Source: Tamaricihabitans halophyticus
GTDB taxonomy: Bacteria > Actinomycetota > Actinomycetes > Mycobacteriales > Pseudonocardiaceae
NCBI RefSeq assembly: GCF_004340875.1
Contig: NZ_SLXQ01000003.1
Coordinates: forward strand, 348,207-412,206
Direction of reading: 5' to 3'
DNA length: 64,000 bases
Shown: positions 60,441 to 64,000 of the stretch, in pieces
Position numbering within the stretch: position 1 is the first letter of the stretch
Layout of the letters: every line of letters starts with the position of its first letter
Notes under the pieces: model-generated
What the model was told of the DNA's origin: nothing
Databases searched by the model: none
What the model saw: only the letters and a program-made list of their open reading frames with translations
Made by a program: the position numbers and the translations under genes

Positions 60441-61133
60441 GTGAAGGACACATCGAGGGGTGTCACGGATCGTGCGGTGCGGGCCGGTGCTGCGGTCTAC
60501 CATCCGCTGCTGTTGCATGCCTATGACCCGCTGGTGAGCGTGAACTGCCGGTTCGCTTGGGGTTGTCCGCGCTCGGAGATCCTTGCCCAGTACCGTGCCG
60601 CGGTTGGTGCCAATCATCTGGAAGTCGGGGTGGGCAGTGGTTATCTGCCCGCGAATACTGTGTTTCCGGGGCAGGAGCCGCGAATCACGCTCTGCGATCT
60701 GAACCCAAACACGTTGGCGCACGCGGCGCGGCGGCTGCCGGATCTGTCGCCGCGGTTGGTGCGGGCGAACGCCCTCGAGCCGTTGACGCAGGCAGGTTTA
60801 GGCGAAGGCGAGTTCGATTCGGTTGCGCTGAATCTCTTGTTGCACTGTGTGCCCGGTGATTTCCGGGAGAAGGAAGCTGTGCTGGCGAACGCGGCTGCCG
60901 TGACGCGACCCGGTGGCACAGTGCAGGGTTCCACGCTGCTTTCCGAAGGTGTTCCGCTCGCGGGTAAGCCGGTGATGGCACTGTTCAACACCTTCGGTGT
61001 GTTCCATAACCGGCAGGATCGGTACGCCGATCTGAAAGCGGTGCTGGACAACAACTTCGACAGCTACGAGCTGACGGTACTCGGTTGCGCGGCACTGTTC
61101 ACCGCGACCGTGCCAGGGTCCCTGCCCCGATAG
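60441..61133 (+). CDS. Class I SAM-dependent methyltransferase
   Basis: 230 residues from a GTG at 60441 (a TTG nine bases before is also possible). Motif I is LEVGVGSGYLPANTVF, followed by ITLCDLNPNTLAHAARRL (post-I acidic end), the region SVALNLLLHCVPGDF and TRPGGTVQGSTLL. The substrate is unknown. It directly follows the ABC-MFS genes, so it may methylate a metallophore or an imported cofactor. It ends four bases before the convergent WYL gene stop, with no terminator between them. Confidence 0.87.
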   Translation: MKDTSRGVTDRAVRAGAAVYHPLLLHAYDPLVSVNCRFAWGCPRSEILAQYRAAVGANHLEVGVGSGYLPANTVFPGQEPRITLCDLNPNTLAHAARRLPDLSPRLVRANALEPLTQAGLGEGEFDSVALNLLLHCVPGDFREKEAVLANAAAVTRPGGTVQGSTLLSEGVPLAGKPVMALFNTFGVFHNRQDRYADLKAVLDNNFDSYELTVLGCAALFTATVPGSLPR

Positions 61134-61137
61134 CCGG

Positions 61138-62109
61138 TCACATTGGCGGGTTGGCCACTGCGGCCAGCCGCGCGGCGATTGCTCGTAGCCGTTCGCGTAC
61201 CTCCGGGCTTGCGTCCAATGTGAACTGTGCTCCGGTCGCGATCAGTTGCTGGGCAATCAGTTCGATCGAGTCGGCGCCAAGCTGAACTTCGCAACGGTGC
61301 GCATCGAGCGGGGTAACCCGGTCCGGAATCAGTTGCGGGAGCCTGGCAAGAATGGTCGCCGCCGGTGCGTCGATGGTGGCTCGTGCGGCGTGGCGGTACG
61401 GCGCGGAGGTGACCTTGCGGGCGAGAAACCTTGCGGCGTCACCGTCCGGCGGTTCGAGTGGCCCGCAGCGCGCACCGGTAGGAAGCGGATCCCGCACCCG
61501 GTCCACCCGGAAGGCCCGCCAGTCCGCGCGCTCCGGGTCATAGGCGATCAGGTACCAGCGACCGTGCCGGCCAAGCACCCGGTGTGGTTGCACGCGGCGT
61601 TTGCTGGACCCGCCGGTGCGGGCGCGGTACTCGAACGACACGATTTCCTGGTCCCGACAGGCCGTAGCGAGCACCGCCAGGGTGCTGGACTCCGCGGGTG
61701 GTACCGGCGCTGGCTCAGTTCTGGCGCTTACCTCGTCGAAAGCGCGCAGCCGGGAGCGCAGTCGCTTCGGCAGCACCTGTTCCAGTTTGGCCAGTGCTCG
61801 GATCGATGGTTCGGCTATCCCGGCGACGTTGCTGCCCGCCGAGGTGCGTAGGCCAACCGCGACGGCGATCGCTTCCGCGTCCTCGAGCAGCAGTGGTGGC
61901 AGTTCCTTACCTGGCGCAAGCCGGTAACCGCCGGCAGTCCCGGTGGTGCCGCGTACCGGGTAGCCGAGTGCGCGTAGCCGGTCGATATCCCTGCGGACGG
62001 TCCGGCCGGTGACTGCCAGCCGTTCGGCGAGCTCCGCGCCAGACCATTCGCGCCTGGTCGAGAGCAGCGAGAGTAGCCGGAGCAGGCGGGTGGGCGTCGT
62101 GCTGGCCAT
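61138..62109 (-). CDS. YafY-type WYL-domain transcriptional regulator
   Basis: 323 residues. The winged helix (HTH_11) at about 8-60 reads RLLRLLSLLSTRREWSGAELAERLAVTGRTVRRDIDRL. The WYL domain (about 135-215) has VSFEYRARTGGSSKRRVQPHRVLGRHGRWYLIAYDPERADWRAFRVDRV, and a WCX tail follows. WYL domains bind small ligands or nucleic acid. It is divergent from an FAD oxidoreductase with a perfect inverted repeat in the gap, so it probably controls that gene and itself. Confidence 0.92.
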   Translation of the reverse strand: MASTTPTRLLRLLSLLSTRREWSGAELAERLAVTGRTVRRDIDRLRALGYPVRGTTGTAGGYRLAPGKELPPLLLEDAEAIAVAVGLRTSAGSNVAGIAEPSIRALAKLEQVLPKRLRSRLRAFDEVSARTEPAPVPPAESSTLAVLATACRDQEIVSFEYRARTGGSSKRRVQPHRVLGRHGRWYLIAYDPERADWRAFRVDRVRDPLPTGARCGPLEPPDGDAARFLARKVTSAPYRHAARATIDAPAATILARLPQLIPDRVTPLDAHRCEVQLGADSIELIAQQLIATGAQFTLDASPEVRERLRAIAARLAAVANPPM

Positions 62110-62129
62110 GAATCTCAGTATGCCTTGCC

Positions 62130-62152
62130 TTTAGGACCGTTATCGTCCTAAA
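62130..62152. promoter_or_regulatory. Perfect inverted repeat TTTAGGAC-N7-GTCCTAAA
   Basis: TTTAGGAC (62130-62137) and GTCCTAAA (62145-62152) are perfect inverted copies separated by 7 bases, in the 63-base gap between the WYL regulator and the FAD oxidoreductase. This is the expected operator of the WYL protein. It overlaps the region where both promoters must lie. Confidence 0.8.
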
Positions 62153-62172
62153 CGGCGATTAGCGTCTGCCTC

Positions 62173-63597
62173 ATGACACAACTTCAGGACGATCTGGACA
62201 GCGCGATTCGGCAGCTGCGCGGCACTGTGACCGGCCCGGTGGTGTGCCCCGGCGAGGACGGCTACGAGGACGAGTGCGCAGGTACCCAGACCGCGTGGGG
62301 GCATCGGCCGGTGGTCGCGGTGGGTGCGCGGGCAGCCGCCGACGTGCGGGCGGCGGTCAGCTTCGCCGCCGAGCGCGGATTGCCGGTCGCGGTGCAGGCG
62401 ACCGGGCACGGGCAGCCGGAAAGCGGTGCGGGTGGCGTGCTGATCAGTACCCGGCGAATGGCGGAGGTCAGCGTGGACCCTGCGCGGGGTACTGCCTGGA
62501 TCGGGGCGGGAACGCGCTGGCGCGAGGTGATCGACGCGGCCGCGCCGCACGGGTTGGCGCCGTTGTCTGGCAGCACCTCGCACGTCGGCGCGGTTTCGTA
62601 CACCCTTGGCGGTGGGATTGGTCTGCTCGCCAGGCGCTATGGCTATGCCGTTGACCAGGTGCGCACGATCGACGTGGTCACCGCGGACGGCATGGCGCGG
62701 CGGTGTACCCCGGATACCGAACCGGACTTGTTCTGGGCGCTGTGTGGTGGCCGAGGCAACTTCGGCGTGGTTACCGCGTTGGAGGTCGGATTGGTGCCGG
62801 CGGCACGGTTGTACGGTGGTGGGCTGTACTTCGATGCGGCGCATGCCCCGGCGGTGCTTGCCGCCTGGTTGCGGTTGACTCGTGCGGCGCCCGATGAGCT
62901 CACCACGTCACTGATGATCATCCCGTTCCCGGATCTGCCGGATGTGCCGGAACCGTTTCGTGGCAAGCGAATTGTCCACGTGCGCGTGGCATACCTTGGT
63001 GACGCCGCGGTCGGCGATCGGTTGGTTGGCCAGCTGCGTGCCGTAGTGCCGCCCCTGGTCGAGCAGCTTGCCGATATCCCGTTCACCGACTGCGACACGA
63101 TCCACCGGGACCCGACCGATCCGCATGCTTTCCTTGGCACCAGTGTGTTTCTGCGGGATCTGGACGAGGCGGCACTCGCCGCGCTACTGGACGCGACGGG
63201 TCCGGCCGCCCCGGCGGTATGCTTGCTCGAGTTGCGTCATCTCGGTGGTGCCCTTGCCAATCGGGGAACCAATGCGGTGGGCTTCCGGGAGGCGGGCTAC
63301 CTACTCGGCGTGGTGTCTCCACTAGACAATGTGGACCTTTCGGTGGCGGAGCGGGGACTGGAAACGGCGGTGGAAGCGGTGCGGCCGTGGATACTCGGGC
63401 GCCATCTGAACGGGTTGTTCGGCGCGGCCGCGACACCCGATCAGGTAAGTGCCGCGTTCGAGCCGGCAGACTATCGCCGGCTGGCGGAGCTGAAAGCCAG
63501 GTATGACACGGAGAACCTGTTCCGACACAACCACAACATCCCGCCCGCACGAGGGACTGTCCGCTGGTTTGTGGGCGGTGCTGGTGATCATGGATAG
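62173..63597 (+). CDS. FAD-linked (BBE-type) oxidoreductase
   Basis: 474 residues. The PCMH-type FAD domain has VAVGARAAADVRAAVSFAAERGLPVAVQATGHG, ISTRRMAEVSVDPARGTAWIGAGTRW and HVGAVSYTLGGGIGLLARRYGYAVDQV. The substrate part ends with the berberine-bridge motif LFRHNHNIPPA. The Cys often used for a second FAD bond is absent, so flavin would be attached through one His at most. The usual end is at NIPPA; the extra RGTVRWFVGGAGDHG is encoded by what looks like the start of the adjoining IS element. The substrate is unknown. Confidence 0.9.
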   Translation: MTQLQDDLDSAIRQLRGTVTGPVVCPGEDGYEDECAGTQTAWGHRPVVAVGARAAADVRAAVSFAAERGLPVAVQATGHGQPESGAGGVLISTRRMAEVSVDPARGTAWIGAGTRWREVIDAAAPHGLAPLSGSTSHVGAVSYTLGGGIGLLARRYGYAVDQVRTIDVVTADGMARRCTPDTEPDLFWALCGGRGNFGVVTALEVGLVPAARLYGGGLYFDAAHAPAVLAAWLRLTRAAPDELTTSLMIIPFPDLPDVPEPFRGKRIVHVRVAYLGDAAVGDRLVGQLRAVVPPLVEQLADIPFTDCDTIHRDPTDPHAFLGTSVFLRDLDEAALAALLDATGPAAPAVCLLELRHLGGALANRGTNAVGFREAGYLLGVVSPLDNVDLSVAERGLETAVEAVRPWILGRHLNGLFGAAATPDQVSAAFEPADYRRLAELKARYDTENLFRHNHNIPPARGTVRWFVGGAGDHG

Positions 63598-64000
63598 GTT
63601 AGGGCTCGGCTCTGACCCGAAAGGATCACGTTGAGTAACGATGTTGAGGTTGGTTCGCCGTCTGCTGCGGGTGTGGGCGGTGGTGGCGACTTGGATGTTC
63701 GTATCGCTCGGGAATTGTTGGAAACTGCTCGTGATACGGGTGTGTCGTTGACGGGTCCGGGTGGACTGTTGCGGCAGGTGACGAAAACGGTGCTTGAGGC
63801 GGCGTTGAATGCCGAGTTGGATGAGCATCTCGGTTATGAGAAGGGTGATCGCGAAGAAAAGATTACCATGAACGAACGGAATGGTACCAGCCCGAAAACC
63901 GTGGTCACGGACATCGGCGATGTGCGGATTAGTGTGCCGCGGGATCGGGAGGGTACGTTCACACCGTTGATCGTGCCGAAGCATGCACGTCGAATCGAAG
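63553..64000 (+). mobile_element. IS256-family insertion sequence, left part
   Basis: GGGACTGTCC starts at 63553, a terminus of the kind seen in IS256 relatives, and just inside it begins a transposase gene with a typical IS256 N-terminus. The element continues beyond the window, so its other inverted repeat and target duplication cannot be seen. The exact left boundary is inferred. Confidence 0.65.
63631..64000 (+). CDS. IS256-family transposase, 5' part
   Basis: About 123 residues from a TTG at 63631 with AAAGGA upstream; the frame is open to the right edge. IS256 (transposase_mut) marks are LTGPGGLLRQVTKTVLEAALNAELDEHLGYEKGD, NERNGTSPKTVVTDIGDVRISVPRDREGTF and KHARRIE. The catalytic DDE residues lie beyond the edge. 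GC content is lower than the neighbours, as expected for a transposed segment. Confidence 0.9.
   Translation, partial: MSNDVEVGSPSAAGVGGGGDLDVRIARELLETARDTGVSLTGPGGLLRQVTKTVLEAALNAELDEHLGYEKGDREEKITMNERNGTSPKTVVTDIGDVRISVPRDREGTFTPLIVPKHARRIE

Noticed and set aside
1..64000. CRISPR arrays, tRNA or rRNA genes, phage or conjugative modules
   Set aside because: No regularly spaced repeats, no tRNA cloverleaf sequence and no integrase or phage genes were noticed; the only mobile element is the IS256 part at the right edge.

Overview
The window is high-GC actinobacterial chromosome with codon use, gene families and gene order typical of the Pseudonocardiaceae or a close relative. The diagnostic points are a mycothiol synthase gene (mshD), a GlnR-type orphan regulator, DUF3073, DUF1416 and DUF4395 families, an LmeA-like DUF2993 protein, an LCP cell-wall ligase and an RsiG-like protein. 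From purF/purM through DUF3073, pabC, nitrobindin, DUF1416, sulfurtransferase, thioredoxin, glnR, mshD, pst and phoU to LCP, the order follows the mycobacterial Rv0808-Rv0822c neighbourhood, with accessory blocks inserted between the conserved genes. No rRNA, tRNA or CRISPR was seen.

Layout. 1-5.7 kb: a membrane protein running off the left edge, a secreted GH25 muramidase with a complex leader, a PAS-GGDEF-EAL c-di-GMP enzyme, an SseB-family protein and a sterol-carrier-like protein. 5.8-10.4 kb: purF, purM and a secreted C69-like protein that lacks the family cysteine. 10.4-15.8 kb: a CitA/CitB-type two-component system divergent from a tripartite tricarboxylate transporter (tctCBA). 15.9-19.6 kb: a NarL/DesK-type two-component system divergent from an ABC-2 exporter. 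19.6-25.6 kb: a LacI-controlled sugar (probably polyol or inositol) cluster with a dehydrogenase, an isomerase and an ABC importer. 25.6-31.8 kb: DUF3073, an Rv0811c-like protein, asparaginase, RsiG-like c-di-GMP effector, BKACE, YgfZ, Fur and PabC. 31.9-38.1 kb: amidohydrolase, MFS transporter, V4R protein, GntR regulator and a fused 2-oxoacid dehydrogenase E1.

38.1-43.7 kb: pxpC/pxpB, nitrobindin, DUF1416, sulfurtransferase, DUF4395, thioredoxin and LmeA-like genes on the minus strand. 43.9-51.5 kb: glnR, mshD, pstSCAB behind a PHO-box-like direct repeat, arylamine N-acetyltransferase and phoU. 51.5-56.1 kb: a 927-residue LCP protein, a second GGDEF protein and a small lipoprotein. 56.2-61.1 kb: a metal or metallophore ABC importer, MFS protein and methyltransferase behind a repressor-like palindrome. 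61.1-64 kb: a WYL regulator divergent from an FAD oxidoreductase with a perfect inverted repeat between them, then the left part of an IS256-family element running off the right edge.

The most interesting signals are: (i) a family of short intergenic elements with the core GCGTTCTTTA, at least seven copies, five of them at convergent gene ends; (ii) an RsiG-like protein whose two c-di-GMP-binding motifs are readable residue by residue, in a window that also holds two c-di-GMP enzymes; (iii) the Cys-to-Ser C69 protein; (iv) a repressor-controlled metal-uptake operon that ends in a methyltransferase; and (v) several clear operator palindromes.
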